From CAWKZT01 sp963854565 (GTDB taxonomy: Bacteria > Actinomycetota > Acidimicrobiia > Acidimicrobiales > JAHEJN01), in NCBI GenBank assembly GCA_963854565.1, contig CAWKZT010000001.1, positions 1 through 35,982 of the forward strand: DNA of 35,982 bases, given 5' to 3'. The translations under genes and the position numbers were made by a program. Position 1 is the stretch's first letter; each line of letters starts with the position of its first letter. Under the pieces are notes generated by a model that did no database searches, was not told where the DNA came from, and saw only the letters and a program-made list of their open reading frames with translations. Below, one piece after another: positions 8,542 through 17,173 of this stretch.

Positions 8542-9834
8542 TTAGGTGATCTCGCTGAGGTCGGGGCGGAAGGTGCGCCATGCACCGTCGGGATCGCGTT
8601 GTGTGACGAAGCCCTGATTCTTGTGTCGATTGTGCTTGCCACAAAGTGGCGCCCCGTTGTCGGGGTTCGTTCTACCGCCTTCGCCATAAGGGTGGAGATG
8701 GTCACCCTGGCAGCGACTGCTGACTAAGTAGCACCCAGGCCAGATGCACAATGGGGACTGCAGGTTGATGGCATGGCGAGCCAGACCCGTAAACAGTCGG
8801 GCGTGGGAAAGATCGATCACGGCGCCTTTGGCATCGACAACGACGCGTCGAAAACTGGCGGTAAGTGAATTGATGAATGCCTCGGATGGGTCGAGCAGAA
8901 CGCCGTCGATGGTTTCGCAGCGAAATGTTTTGGGATCAAAGATCGGGCGTTGGTTTGCACCTGCGGCAACAAGCATGGCCTCGTAGGTGTCTGACGACCA
9001 GACGATGTTGTGGACGAAGCCGACGGTAGAGGTGCCGGTGAGATTGTTCGCGGCAAGGGCGAAAATGTGGTCGACCGCATCGGCACGACGTTGGGAATTG
9101 GTGCGGGCAAGGTGTTCTTTGCGAGTGTCAATCCCATGAATCATCTGCGCGGAATCCCAGTCGGCCTTGAACTCGATGTCGATGAACCGGTCGAATATCT
9201 CGTTGATGGCCGCACCTTGCAAGGCACTAAAAGAACCGTCGAGATCCCAGGACAGGTCGAATGCGTTCTGGGTCAGATTGGCCCGGCGGTTGTTGTGATT
9301 GCGTTCGGCGTCTTGGTCGGCGCCGTCTTGGTCGACTAGGCGCTCCCACGTGGTGATGGCATTCTCAAAGTCGAGAAACGAAGCACCTTTGGCAATCTGG
9401 GCAAATGCAGCGTCGCGTTCGGTGAGCAGGTAGCGGATACGTCTATTGGCGTGAACCTTGCCGAGAAGAGCGACTTGATCCATGCCGATTTGGCCAGCCT
9501 CAAAGGCAGCAGCGATTTGAGGCATCGCGTCGAGCACTTGGCGGCACCGATCACGACGCAAAGAAGTGGCCGCCGACAGCTTGGCATTGTGGCGCATCAT
9601 CACTTTGGCCGAATGGTGCCCATCGGAGAAGTGGAGCCGTTGGTTGTCAATTGAACGCAATAATTCGATGCCAGCGGCACTTAGGCGACGCTGCTGTTTC
9701 TCGAGAGTGCGGATCCAGGCCACCGCGTCGCGGGCGCTAGCGGGAGCGATGCCGCGGGCAAAAAGCTGGTCGATGCCTGTTGAGATGAGGTCAAGTGCCT
9801 CATTGGCCTGGGAATTTTGTACCGCCATTTCCAT
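8542..9834 (-). CDS. DUF222 / 13E12-type HNH endonuclease-domain protein
   Basis: A 430-aa protein with the long helical DUF222 region at the N-terminus and a C-terminal HNH motif. The motif shows the expected CxxPGC-like pair (CIWPGC), the core DHLHPYGEGGRTNPDN, then LCGKHNRHK. Such proteins occur in many copies in actinobacteria (the 13E12 repeat family in mycobacteria) and are thought to be nucleases of mobile or damage-inducible origin; biochemical roles are mostly unproven. The start is ATG at 9834 or in-frame ATG at 9828; neither has a good ribosome site. A possible LexA-like box lies directly upstream. No transposon ends or other phage genes surround it. Confidence 0.88.
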   Translation of the reverse strand: MEMAVQNSQANEALDLISTGIDQLFARGIAPASARDAVAWIRTLEKQQRRLSAAGIELLRSIDNQRLHFSDGHHSAKVMMRHNAKLSAATSLRRDRCRQVLDAMPQIAAAFEAGQIGMDQVALLGKVHANRRIRYLLTERDAAFAQIAKGASFLDFENAITTWERLVDQDGADQDAERNHNNRRANLTQNAFDLSWDLDGSFSALQGAAINEIFDRFIDIEFKADWDSAQMIHGIDTRKEHLARTNSQRRADAVDHIFALAANNLTGTSTVGFVHNIVWSSDTYEAMLVAAGANQRPIFDPKTFRCETIDGVLLDPSEAFINSLTASFRRVVVDAKGAVIDLSHARLFTGLARHAINLQSPLCIWPGCYLVSSRCQGDHLHPYGEGGRTNPDNGAPLCGKHNRHKNQGFVTQRDPDGAWRTFRPDLSEIT

Positions 9835-9836
9835 AA

Positions 9837-9852
9837 TCGAACACTAGTACCA
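9837..9852 (-). promoter_or_regulatory. Possible LexA/SOS-like box in front of the DUF222 HNH gene
   Basis: On the plus strand the sequence reads TCGAAC, ACTA, GTACCA. The actinobacterial SOS box has the form TCGAAC-N4-GTTCGA, so 10 of 12 half-site bases agree. It lies two bases upstream of the ATG at 9834. Some mycobacterial 13E12 genes are known LexA targets, which makes the position suggestive. The mismatches are in one half-site, so this is a weak call. Confidence 0.3.
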
Positions 9853-9907
9853 AAAAGGGCAGAAATCAATGTATTTATGCAGGTCAGACATGTTTTTTTG
9901 AATGGCT

Positions 9908-9950
9908 GGGGTGACCTGTTAGACCTTCGAACCACTAGCACGGTCACCCC
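9908..9950 (+). other. Long inverted repeat upstream of the SDR gene
   Basis: GGGGTGACC (9908-9916) and GGTCACCCC (9942-9950) are perfect 9-base inverted repeats separated by 25 bases. They lie in the 226-base gap between the divergent HNH and SDR genes, about 110 bases before the SDR start. This could be a leader hairpin or paired operator half-sites. There is no T-tract after it. Confidence 0.35.
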
Positions 9951-10060
9951 TACGGGGATAGCGAATTTGGCTGCAGAGGCCTTGCCGGTAGCGTTGAGAG
10001 GCGCCCGCACGACCACTTGGTTATGTGGGCATCAAATCCGCACAATTTTGAGGAGTCAGT

Positions 10061-10990
10061 GTGAGCAAGTTGAATGAAGGACGCGTAGCAATTGTTACCG
10101 GTGCCGGTCGGGGGATTGGTCGCGAACACGCCCTCGCCCTCGCAGCATCAGGAGCCAAAGTCGTTGTAAATGACCTCGGAGCCGACATGGACGGCGGTGG
10201 CGGCGACGCTACCCCAGCCCAGGAAACCGTCAATGACATCATCGCCATGGGGGGCGAAGCCGTCGTGAACGGTGGCAACGTCGCCAGCTTCGACGACGCC
10301 GGGGCCATGGTTGCTCAGGCAATAGACACCTTCGGTGGTCTCGACATTGTTATCAACAACGCAGGAATCCTGCGTGACCGCATGCTCTTCTCGATGACCG
10401 AATCGGACTGGGATGCCGTTATAGCGGTACACCTCAAGGGCACCTTTGGCCCCAGCCACCATGCTTCCAAGTACTGGCGCGAACGGGCCAAGGCCGGCGA
10501 GACCAACGATGCTCGCATCATTAACACCTCGTCACCATCGGGCATTTACGGCAACATCGGCCAGACCAACTACGGCGCCGCCAAGGCGGGCATAGCTGCT
10601 TTCTCGATGATCGCTGCCATGGAACTCGTGCGTTACGGCGTAACCGTTAACTGCATTGCCCCCGCTGCCCTTACCCGCATGACCGAGAACCTTCCCGGCC
10701 TGCTCGGATCAGAGGACGCAGAGAACTCTATGGGCCCACGTTGGATCGCCAATGTTGCCACCTGGCTTGCTAGCCCCGCCGCTGCGGGCGTGACCGGTCG
10801 CGTATTTGACGTCGTCGGCGATCGCATCGGAATCGCCGAAAGCTGGAGCCTCGGTCCTACCGCTACCCAGGGCGACACCCCCGAGTCGATCGGCGACCTA
10901 ATGCCAGAGCTTATGGCTAACGCTTCCTTGAACTCCGACATGTCTGGTCGGCCAACCGAAGGCCCCGGCCGTCCCAGCAAGACCATTTAG
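10061..10990 (+). CDS. SDR-family dehydrogenase (3-hydroxyacyl-CoA dehydrogenase-like)
   Basis: A 309-aa short-chain dehydrogenase/reductase. The cofactor motif is TGAGRGIG (residues 13-20), followed by NNAGI (99-103) and the active site Ser158 region with Tyr171 and Lys175 in YGAAK. The extended N-terminal stretch VVNDLGADMDGGGG is typical of the branch related to the dehydrogenase part of peroxisomal multifunctional enzyme type 2, so a 3-hydroxyacyl-CoA or similar substrate is likely. The start is GTG at 10061, with GAGGAG 6 bases upstream. It stands alone on the plus strand and ends at a strong terminator. Confidence 0.88.
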   Translation: MSKLNEGRVAIVTGAGRGIGREHALALAASGAKVVVNDLGADMDGGGGDATPAQETVNDIIAMGGEAVVNGGNVASFDDAGAMVAQAIDTFGGLDIVINNAGILRDRMLFSMTESDWDAVIAVHLKGTFGPSHHASKYWRERAKAGETNDARIINTSSPSGIYGNIGQTNYGAAKAGIAAFSMIAAMELVRYGVTVNCIAPAALTRMTENLPGLLGSEDAENSMGPRWIANVATWLASPAAAGVTGRVFDVVGDRIGIAESWSLGPTATQGDTPESIGDLMPELMANASLNSDMSGRPTEGPGRPSKTI

Positions 10991-11025
10991 TAGTAACCGT
11001 TTGAGGCCTTAGGCCTCATCAAAGT

Positions 11026-11070
11026 CAGATGGCGCATGGTGAGCAATTACCATGCGCCATCTGCTGTTTT
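11026..11070 (+). terminator. Rho-independent terminator after the SDR gene
   Basis: A perfect 15-bp stem pairs CAGATGGCGCATGGT (11026-11040) with ACCATGCGCCATCTG (11049-11063) across an 8-base loop, followed by CTGTTTT. A second palindrome (TGAGGCCT, T, AGGCCTCA) lies just before it near 11002-11018. The stem sits between convergent genes and may also stop transcription from the minus strand, where the following T-run is shorter. Confidence 0.85.
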
Positions 11071-11106
11071 GGGAGATGCTGTAGTCCTGGGGAAGGATTC
11101 AGCCAC

Positions 11107-12483
11107 CTAGCTCTCCCAAAGTTTGCCTTCGGGGAAGAACCCGGCAAAGGCAAACCAGAACTCATTGCGATGCGGGGCGATCGTGAGAGTTTCGCCCTCG
11201 TTCTCGCCGGCGATCCCGGCGCCAAGCAGGTTCCAGGTAGTACCTGTCTCGGCATCGGTGAATGTGTCGTCGCCGTTGGCAGTGAAGGTAAGTGATTGGT
11301 CCTCGAATTCGGCGAGGTAGGCAATAGCACTACCGATCTGCTCACTGTTGGCGATGGATTGTTCATCAAGAGCGTCGTTCGTGGCACCACCCCAGAAGAT
11401 CGCGATCGAAAGATCCCCAACCTGGTCGGCGATCAGACCGGTCTCACTTACTGCCGAAAATGGGTACGCCGTGACAGCGTCGCCGTCGATGACCGAAACA
11501 ACCCGGGCCATTGGTGGCAGGCGATCGTCGAGTTCTTCGGGGAAGAATGCTGGGATTGGCCCTGCGCCGGAGCTGTAACCCGTGTAAGGGTTCGTGCCGT
11601 AGTTGGTGCCGAACCCGGTCTCGCGGGAAAGCGACAAGCCGTCGGGATGGGTGGCCGAGAAGTCGCCAAAGGAGACAATCGAGGTGGGGACAAGGGTAAG
11701 TTCGGTGCCGGCGTACTCACCGATTACTCCGGTACCGCTGATTTGCTGCCACAGAGTCTCCGATTGTCGGTCCCACATGACCAGGTCGCTCTTTCGGAGC
11801 AACCCCGATACCCCAAATCGAAGACGTTGACCGTCGACCCGGGCGTCGAAGGCAAGTGCCGTGTTGCAGAGCGGGCAGAAAGTGATCGCTACGGGAACAT
11901 TGCCGAATCGATCGTTGACGATTTCGTGCCGGGTCATGATTGACAGCGGGTAGAAACGCACATCGCCGTCCAGTGAGACAAGCGCCCCGGGTTCGGTGGG
12001 CTGTAGCCATTCGCTGGCCGCGGTCACCGATTCAAACAATGGTCGATCGATGGGAGGAATCCCGTCGCGGGGGTCTTCGCCCCGCAGCCCGGCGCGCAAT
12101 TCGCCGATGTCGATCGTTGTGCGACTCCAATCCGTCGTCCAGAGACCGCTTATGCTGGCGGCGGTGGGGTGGAGCAGGTCGCGGGGGTTGCCGGTAAGGA
12201 TCTGCACGTCCTCGTCGTTTGGTTCGGCGCTGGCCGATACGTCGTAAGGCAGATCGACGGCGGTGGGATCAAAGAGTGGGGCTTCCTGGGACTCTCCGGC
12301 CGTTTTTGATATTACGTCATCGTCAGTCTGTTCGGGATCGGCGTCCTCGGTTGCTCCCTCACTAGCTACTACATCGCGGTCAGTAGTTGTGGCTTGTGGG
12401 GTGCTACTGCCTCCACACGCCGCAGCGATGAGTGCAAATAGCAGAATCGCTGCCAGATTTTGTGTTATTCGTCGAGGCGTCAT
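11107..12483 (-). CDS. DUF3179-domain lipoprotein
   Basis: A 458-aa predicted lipoprotein. The signal peptide ends in the lipobox IAAAC with Cys23, followed by a long acidic Thr/Glu/Asp linker. The rest is a DUF3179 domain. Recognisable pieces are the LVSLDGDVRFYPLSIMTRHE segment, VAITFCPLCNTALAF (a conserved CPLC motif), LWQQISGTGVIG and the GTNYGTNPYTGY segment. Family members are widespread in aquatic bacteria and archaea; their function is not established, and the conserved Cys pair could bind metal or form a disulfide. It is convergent with the SDR gene. The ATG at 12483 is the natural start of the signal peptide. Confidence 0.88.
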   Translation of the reverse strand: MTPRRITQNLAAILLFALIAAACGGSSTPQATTTDRDVVASEGATEDADPEQTDDDVISKTAGESQEAPLFDPTAVDLPYDVSASAEPNDEDVQILTGNPRDLLHPTAASISGLWTTDWSRTTIDIGELRAGLRGEDPRDGIPPIDRPLFESVTAASEWLQPTEPGALVSLDGDVRFYPLSIMTRHEIVNDRFGNVPVAITFCPLCNTALAFDARVDGQRLRFGVSGLLRKSDLVMWDRQSETLWQQISGTGVIGEYAGTELTLVPTSIVSFGDFSATHPDGLSLSRETGFGTNYGTNPYTGYSSGAGPIPAFFPEELDDRLPPMARVVSVIDGDAVTAYPFSAVSETGLIADQVGDLSIAIFWGGATNDALDEQSIANSEQIGSAIAYLAEFEDQSLTFTANGDDTFTDAETGTTWNLLGAGIAGENEGETLTIAPHRNEFWFAFAGFFPEGKLWES

Positions 12484-12592
12484 GACAAAGCAAACCCTCT
12501 ATCAGGCGAATCTATTCGCGAATCTCGAACCGGGAGGCGAAAAGCGCACTAGATCGAAGAAACCAGCCCGAGTCTTCGCGGGGAGTGTTGTG

Positions 12593-15124
12593 TTAGCGGT
12601 CGCCTTGGCGGGTGATGCTTGTCAGTTCGACTACTGCCTCGCCGGCGTCGATGGAGGCATCGATGTCGATAGCCACGACGAGACGCCATTCGTTCCACTC
12701 TTCGGGATCGACGAGGGCTTGATGCAATGTTGTTTCGTTCACAAAGTCGACGTGACTAGCGCTTCGGGCATCGGCGTCGATGGTGAGGGCATCGTGGGTG
12801 TCCCAGTACGGCGTCATGGCCTCGGCGATGTCATCGGAACGCCAGTCGCCACCCGCGAGTTCGGCCGCTCGCACATTGTTTCGGCGACTTAAGGCCTCGA
12901 CGATGGCCCATGTGGCGTTGCGCACCATGATGGCGAACGCTCGTTTATTGGTAGTTACATTGGAGCGGGTCACTTCGATTGGGGTGGCTAGCTCGGAGGG
13001 ATCATCCTCGGGGTTCTGGAGCCTGGACCACTCGTCGATCAGCGACGAGTCGGTCTGGCGAACCACTTCACCCAACCATTCGGTGAGGTCGATTACCTCT
13101 TCGGTCTGACACTCCTCGGGTACGGTCTGACGCAGCGCCCGGTAGGCATCGGTGAGGTAGCGCAACAAGACGCCCTCGGAGCGCTTGAGCCCGTAGTGGT
13201 TGATGTACTCCTTGAAGGTCATCGACTGCTCGTACATGTCGCGCACGATGGCCTTGGGGGCCACGTTGTCGCTGTGGGTCCACGGATGATGAACACGGAA
13301 TAGGTCGAAGGAGTGATACAGAAACTCCGACAACGGTTTCGGGTACGTGAGATCGGCGATTTTGTCCATGCGTTCGTCGTATTCGATGCCCTCGCGCTTC
13401 ATCTCGGCCAGGGCATCTTGGATGACCTTGTTACGTTGCTCGGCCAGAATGACTCGGGGGTTTTCCAGGATTGCTTCTATTACCGAAACCACATCGAGGG
13501 CGTAGGTGGGGTATTCCTGGTCAAGCGCCTCGATGGCCTCAAGGGCATAGAGCGACAGTGGCTGGTTAAGCGCAAACGAGTCCTGCAGGTCGAGGGTGAC
13601 CCGTACGTGTCGGTCCAACTCGTCGGGTTCATCGAGAAACTCCAGGACCTCAGCCTCAACCAGTGAGCGGAAGATCGAAATGGCACGCTTCTGGTGGCCA
13701 CGGCGACGCTTGTGAGTCTCGTGGGTTTCACGCAACAGTTCCTTCATGGACCTACAACCATCGCCGGGACGGTCGAGCATGTTAAGCATCATCTGGTGGG
13801 TGACCTGGAAACTCGAGGTGAGAGATTCGGGTTCGCCATTGATGAGTTTATTGAACATGTTCTCGTCCCAATGCGAATAGCCGCGCTCGGGTGCTTTTTT
13901 CTTAACCTGCTTCTTCTTTCCCCCCGACGCTGACTTCTCATCTTGGATGCGATTCTCGACCCAATGGGCCGGGGCCTGGGCCCACACGGTGCCACGATCG
14001 TCGTACCCACGGCGTCCGGCGCGTCCGGCGATTTGTTGAAATTCGCGTATCTGCAGCGGCCTAACCGAGGTGCCGTCGTACTTGCATAGTTGCGTGAACA
14101 ACACCGATCGGATCGGGACATTTACGCCGACACCCAAGGTGTCGGTGCCACAGATGAGCTTGAGGAGTCCGGCTTGGGCCAACTTCTCGACCAGGAGGCG
14201 GTACTTGGGTAACAGACCAGCGTGGTGGAGGCCGATGCCGTGAGTGAGGAATCGGCGCATCTCTTTCCCGATGGGCGTATCGAACCGGAATCCGCCAATG
14301 AGTTCGTTGATTTGCTGTTTTTCTTCCTTGGTCAACACATTGACCGACAACAACGACTGGGCCTGCTCGGTGGCCTCGCGTTGGGTAAAATGCACGATGT
14401 AGATGGGCGCCTTGCCGCTATCGAGCAACTTTTCGATCGAGTGCACCAGGCGCAACGTGGAGTAGTCAAAATCGAGGGGCACGGGCCGTTCGGTTGATTT
14501 GACCAATACCGTTTCGCGTCCGGTGCGTTCCTTGAGTTCGGTTTCGAATCGTTCGGTATCGCCGAGGGTGGCTGACATCAACAAGAACTGCGACTGAGGG
14601 AGCGTGAGTAATGGTGTTTGCCAAGCCCAACCTCGTTGCGGGTCGCCGTAGTAATGAAACTCGTCGGCAATGACCACATCAACCGGGGTTTGGTCGCCCT
14701 CGCGTAGGGCCCAGTTCGCCAGGATTTCGGCGGTGCAACAGATGATGGGGGCGTCTTTGTTTACCGAGGCATCACCGGTGACCATTCCTACGCGCTCTGT
14801 GCCGAAGTCGCGACATAACGCAAAGAATTTCTCGCTGACTAAGGCTTTGATCGGAGCGGTGTACACGCTTCTCTTGCCATTTGCTAAAGCATAGAAATGC
14901 GCGGCCGTCGCAACCAGCGATTTGCCCGATCCCGTTGGTGTATTGAGGATCACGTTACTGTCGGCGAAGACCTCCAGGATGGCCTCTTCCTGAGCTGGAT
15001 AGAGATCGAGACCTAGTTCTGTGGCGTAGGCGAAGAAAGCGTCGAGTAAGTCGTCAGGGTTGTCCGACGCGGGCATATGTCGAATAAGTAGTGGTTCGGA
15101 TTGCACAACGCCAGACACGCTCAC
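12593..15124 (-). CDS. Ski2-like DEAD/DEAH-box RNA helicase (DUF3516 type)
   Basis: An 843-aa superfamily 2 helicase. Motif I is NTPTGSGKS (residues 61-69), motif II DEFH (154-157), motif III SAT and motif VI QIAGRAGRRG near 365. The frame continues well past the helicase core into an alpha-helical region characteristic of the actinobacterial DUF3516 group. Relatives are Ski2/Mtr4-like RNA helicases, so a role in RNA turnover or ribosome maturation is likely but inferred. The start is taken as GTG at 15124; an internal ATG at 15076 is possible. The insert rich in lysine near residue 400 (ASGGKKKQVKKK) may contact nucleic acid. No nuclease partner is adjacent. Confidence 0.88.
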   Translation of the reverse strand: MSVSGVVQSEPLLIRHMPASDNPDDLLDAFFAYATELGLDLYPAQEEAILEVFADSNVILNTPTGSGKSLVATAAHFYALANGKRSVYTAPIKALVSEKFFALCRDFGTERVGMVTGDASVNKDAPIICCTAEILANWALREGDQTPVDVVIADEFHYYGDPQRGWAWQTPLLTLPQSQFLLMSATLGDTERFETELKERTGRETVLVKSTERPVPLDFDYSTLRLVHSIEKLLDSGKAPIYIVHFTQREATEQAQSLLSVNVLTKEEKQQINELIGGFRFDTPIGKEMRRFLTHGIGLHHAGLLPKYRLLVEKLAQAGLLKLICGTDTLGVGVNVPIRSVLFTQLCKYDGTSVRPLQIREFQQIAGRAGRRGYDDRGTVWAQAPAHWVENRIQDEKSASGGKKKQVKKKAPERGYSHWDENMFNKLINGEPESLTSSFQVTHQMMLNMLDRPGDGCRSMKELLRETHETHKRRRGHQKRAISIFRSLVEAEVLEFLDEPDELDRHVRVTLDLQDSFALNQPLSLYALEAIEALDQEYPTYALDVVSVIEAILENPRVILAEQRNKVIQDALAEMKREGIEYDERMDKIADLTYPKPLSEFLYHSFDLFRVHHPWTHSDNVAPKAIVRDMYEQSMTFKEYINHYGLKRSEGVLLRYLTDAYRALRQTVPEECQTEEVIDLTEWLGEVVRQTDSSLIDEWSRLQNPEDDPSELATPIEVTRSNVTTNKRAFAIMVRNATWAIVEALSRRNNVRAAELAGGDWRSDDIAEAMTPYWDTHDALTIDADARSASHVDFVNETTLHQALVDPEEWNEWRLVVAIDIDASIDAGEAVVELTSITRQGDR

Positions 15125-15204
15125 ACCCTAGGACCAATGGGTGTCAGCAGTTGCGAAATCTCCGGGATTGGAATGCCGATCACAAGCGGTGGGTTCCCGA
15201 TGCA

Positions 15205-15396
15205 ATGTCCATCGAGTCGGTAAACGCCGCTTCGGACTTCATGAAAAGTCACTTTCAGGCGATCGTCATGTTGTCGGCCGGCACGCTTGCCATTTTTGGC
15301 GTCTTGCTAATGGCGAACCGTCTTACCTGGGTCACCACCCAACTGCAATCGATCATGAGATCGGTGGGCCTGGAATGGCTCGTCGGTCTGGGTTAA
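15205..15396 (+). CDS. Small single-pass membrane protein
   Basis: A 63-aa frame from the ATG at 15205, with a polar N-terminus, one hydrophobic segment (about residues 20-37, AIVMLSAGTLAIFGVLLMA) and an amphipathic end. It stops 15 bases before the thioredoxin-like gene, whose ribosome site AAGGAG lies in the gap, so the two are likely co-transcribed. I recognise no family and see no strong ribosome site before this ATG. A longer frame from 15091 exists but would overlap the divergent helicase start. Confidence 0.45.
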   Translation: MSIESVNAASDFMKSHFQAIVMLSAGTLAIFGVLLMANRLTWVTTQLQSIMRSVGLEWLVGLG

Positions 15397-15411
15397 TCAA
15401 GGAGAATTTAG

Positions 15412-15954
15412 ATGTCGAACAAGAACAACAGGCGTAAGCGCCCACCAGCACCAGGCCCAAAGGCAACTGGTGCGACGGAGGCCGTGGCCAAGACGGGCAA
15501 GGGTTTCACGCCCAAGAAAGGCAGCAGCACGCCACGCACCAAAGTGCCGGCCCGGCCGGTTAAACAACGCAGCACTGGTGCTATCGAATGGGTGGTGCTC
15601 GTTGGTGTGATCGTGGTCATTATTGGCGCGGTGTTCTATTTCACCGCCTTTTCTGACGAGTCCGAAGAGGGCATCACCGCGGCTAACAACTGGGACCTCC
15701 CTGCGCTCGAAGGCACTGATGACGACGGGCGCCTCACGTTGTCGGAGTTCGAAGGCAAGCCGACCATTGTGAAAGATATCGGAGGCCCACAAGGCAACGG
15801 TCTTTACCGTGCTGTGGGCGGCCCGGGCGGCATGCCGATCACCGCGTTTTATGACGCCAATGGTGAGTTGGTGTTCATGAATCCCGGTGGGATGACCTTC
15901 GCTACCGTTGAGGACCGACTCACCCAACTTGGCCTTTTAGATACGGCGCAGTAG
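15412..15954 (+). CDS. Membrane-anchored thioredoxin/TlpA-like protein lacking the CXXC segment
   Basis: A 180-aa protein with a basic, Pro/Lys-rich N-terminus (1-55), one membrane segment (57-80) and an extracytoplasmic domain. The domain starts like a TlpA/ResA thioredoxin (WDLPALEGTDDDGRLTLSEF, EGKPTIV at 114-120). It ends like one too (GLYRAVGG, cis-proline loop GGMPITAFYDANGELV, C-terminal helix). The part expected after GKPTIV, which would carry WCxxC and the following helix and strand (about 50-60 residues), is absent: V120 runs straight into KDIGGPQGNG. The protein has no cysteine. An in-frame deletion is the simplest reading. It may be a non-catalytic remnant, a binding protein, or the result of an assembly collapse. 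AAGGAG precedes the ATG. Confidence 0.75.
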   Translation: MSNKNNRRKRPPAPGPKATGATEAVAKTGKGFTPKKGSSTPRTKVPARPVKQRSTGAIEWVVLVGVIVVIIGAVFYFTAFSDESEEGITAANNWDLPALEGTDDDGRLTLSEFEGKPTIVKDIGGPQGNGLYRAVGGPGGMPITAFYDANGELVFMNPGGMTFATVEDRLTQLGLLDTAQ

Positions 15955-15964
15955 CCGCTGCAAC

Positions 15965-17071
15965 TCAGTACGTTCGGGTGTCGCGCTGTGTTGGTTGGTT
16001 CTCGTAGGGTGATTGGTAGGTCCCCGGAGCGGAGACAATCCCTGTGGTGGGCCCGGACCCCTGGCTGCGGTCCGCTTGCCAATCGAGGATCAAGCCAAGT
16101 ACACCGCCGAAAGCAGCCAAAATTCCACCGAGTAGAGCTACCCGAAGTTCGGTCGACACGAGTGGGTCCGCCAGCGTCTTATACACGGCGTCGAAAGCGC
16201 CCTGCGGTTCGTCCTCGCGGATGAACACGTTGGTCGCTATGGCCCGCGCCGCCCAGACCGCACCAATGGTCAATAGCGCGATGCAGGCAATGGCCACACC
16301 CGAGCCAAGCATGATCCGGTCTCGTTCTGGAGACAATGCCACCGCGGCGATCAGCAACAGGATCGAGCCAGCCACCGCTTTTCCGGTCCAGTCAGGCAAG
16401 CCTCGAAGGAGGCTCCATAGCAGTCCGCTGCCTTGGCCATCGTGGGCAATGACGAAATCGCCCGATCCCACCGGAACCTGAGCGTTGGATAAGAATCCCA
16501 GCACGGGATCGTCAGCTAGCTCGGCTAATGCGGCATTCAAAACTGGTTCGAGGTCGATGTTGATCTGGGCAGCTTCGTCTTCGGGAAGGCGATCTAATCC
16601 CTCCTCATTGAGAACATTGACAAATGCTTCGTGGGTGGTACGTACTGACGTTAGGAGGGCGGGGGTGAGTCGACCGGTGGCCAAAATGTCGACCACCATC
16701 TGTGTGGAATCGGTTTGCAGCGCTTCGGCAATAGGAAGATCGGCGACAAGATCAAAGATTTCGGGATCGAGGCCGGGAATCGAAAGCTCGTAGGACTCGT
16801 CGCCTTCTTCGGCAGCCTTTTCTATGAGATCGGCGACTTCTTTGAGGACCGATTCGGCTTCAGCACGGTCGATTTCGGCGAGAGTAAACAACTGGTCGGT
16901 GACCTTGTTGGCAATTACGGTCTGTACCCGTTGGTCGTCCAGGGTGGTTGCGACGTGTTCGACCACCTGGTCGGTGTCATACAGCGTGTTTTCGACATAA
17001 CGCCCGGGTACAGCGACGACCGAAAGCAAAACCGCGATGGTGGCCATCAACGATGCAAGTCCGTACCGCAT
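15965..17071 (-). CDS. Integral membrane protein of unknown function
   Basis: A 368-aa protein with one N-terminal membrane segment (about residues 5-22), a large extracytoplasmic region of about 190 residues rich in acidic and alpha-helical stretches, and three C-terminal membrane segments (AGSILLLIAAVAL, then GVAIACIALLTIGAVWAA, then LLGGILAAFGGVLGLILDW). The tail is polar. The N-terminal pattern (VENTLYDTDQVVEHVATTLDD, then VANKVTDQLF-like) recurs in actinobacterial membrane proteins without known role. GAGGGG lies 5 bases upstream of the ATG. It converges with the thioredoxin-like gene with only 10 bases between stops. Confidence 0.82.
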   Translation of the reverse strand: MRYGLASLMATIAVLLSVVAVPGRYVENTLYDTDQVVEHVATTLDDQRVQTVIANKVTDQLFTLAEIDRAEAESVLKEVADLIEKAAEEGDESYELSIPGLDPEIFDLVADLPIAEALQTDSTQMVVDILATGRLTPALLTSVRTTHEAFVNVLNEEGLDRLPEDEAAQINIDLEPVLNAALAELADDPVLGFLSNAQVPVGSGDFVIAHDGQGSGLLWSLLRGLPDWTGKAVAGSILLLIAAVALSPERDRIMLGSGVAIACIALLTIGAVWAARAIATNVFIREDEPQGAFDAVYKTLADPLVSTELRVALLGGILAAFGGVLGLILDWQADRSQGSGPTTGIVSAPGTYQSPYENQPTQRDTRTY

Positions 17072-17173
17072 TGAGTCCCCTCGATTTTAGAACGAATAGC
17101 GTAAGCGGACACCAGTGTGCCCGTTGGCGAACGCCCGCGTGCGCAACAGGGTAGTTCGGTTCGGGCCAACTTT

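Noticed and set aside
9817..10077. A plus-strand open frame in the gap before the SDR gene
   Set aside because: It overlaps both neighbours' starts, lacks a ribosome site and resembles no protein. The gap is better explained by regulatory repeats.
11296..11943. A 215-codon plus-strand open frame inside the DUF3179 gene
   Set aside because: It is entirely antisense to a conserved domain and has no family features.
12263..12892. A plus-strand open frame over the DUF3179 gene start and the helicase end
   Set aside because: It overlaps two solid minus-strand genes and reads as unstructured sequence.
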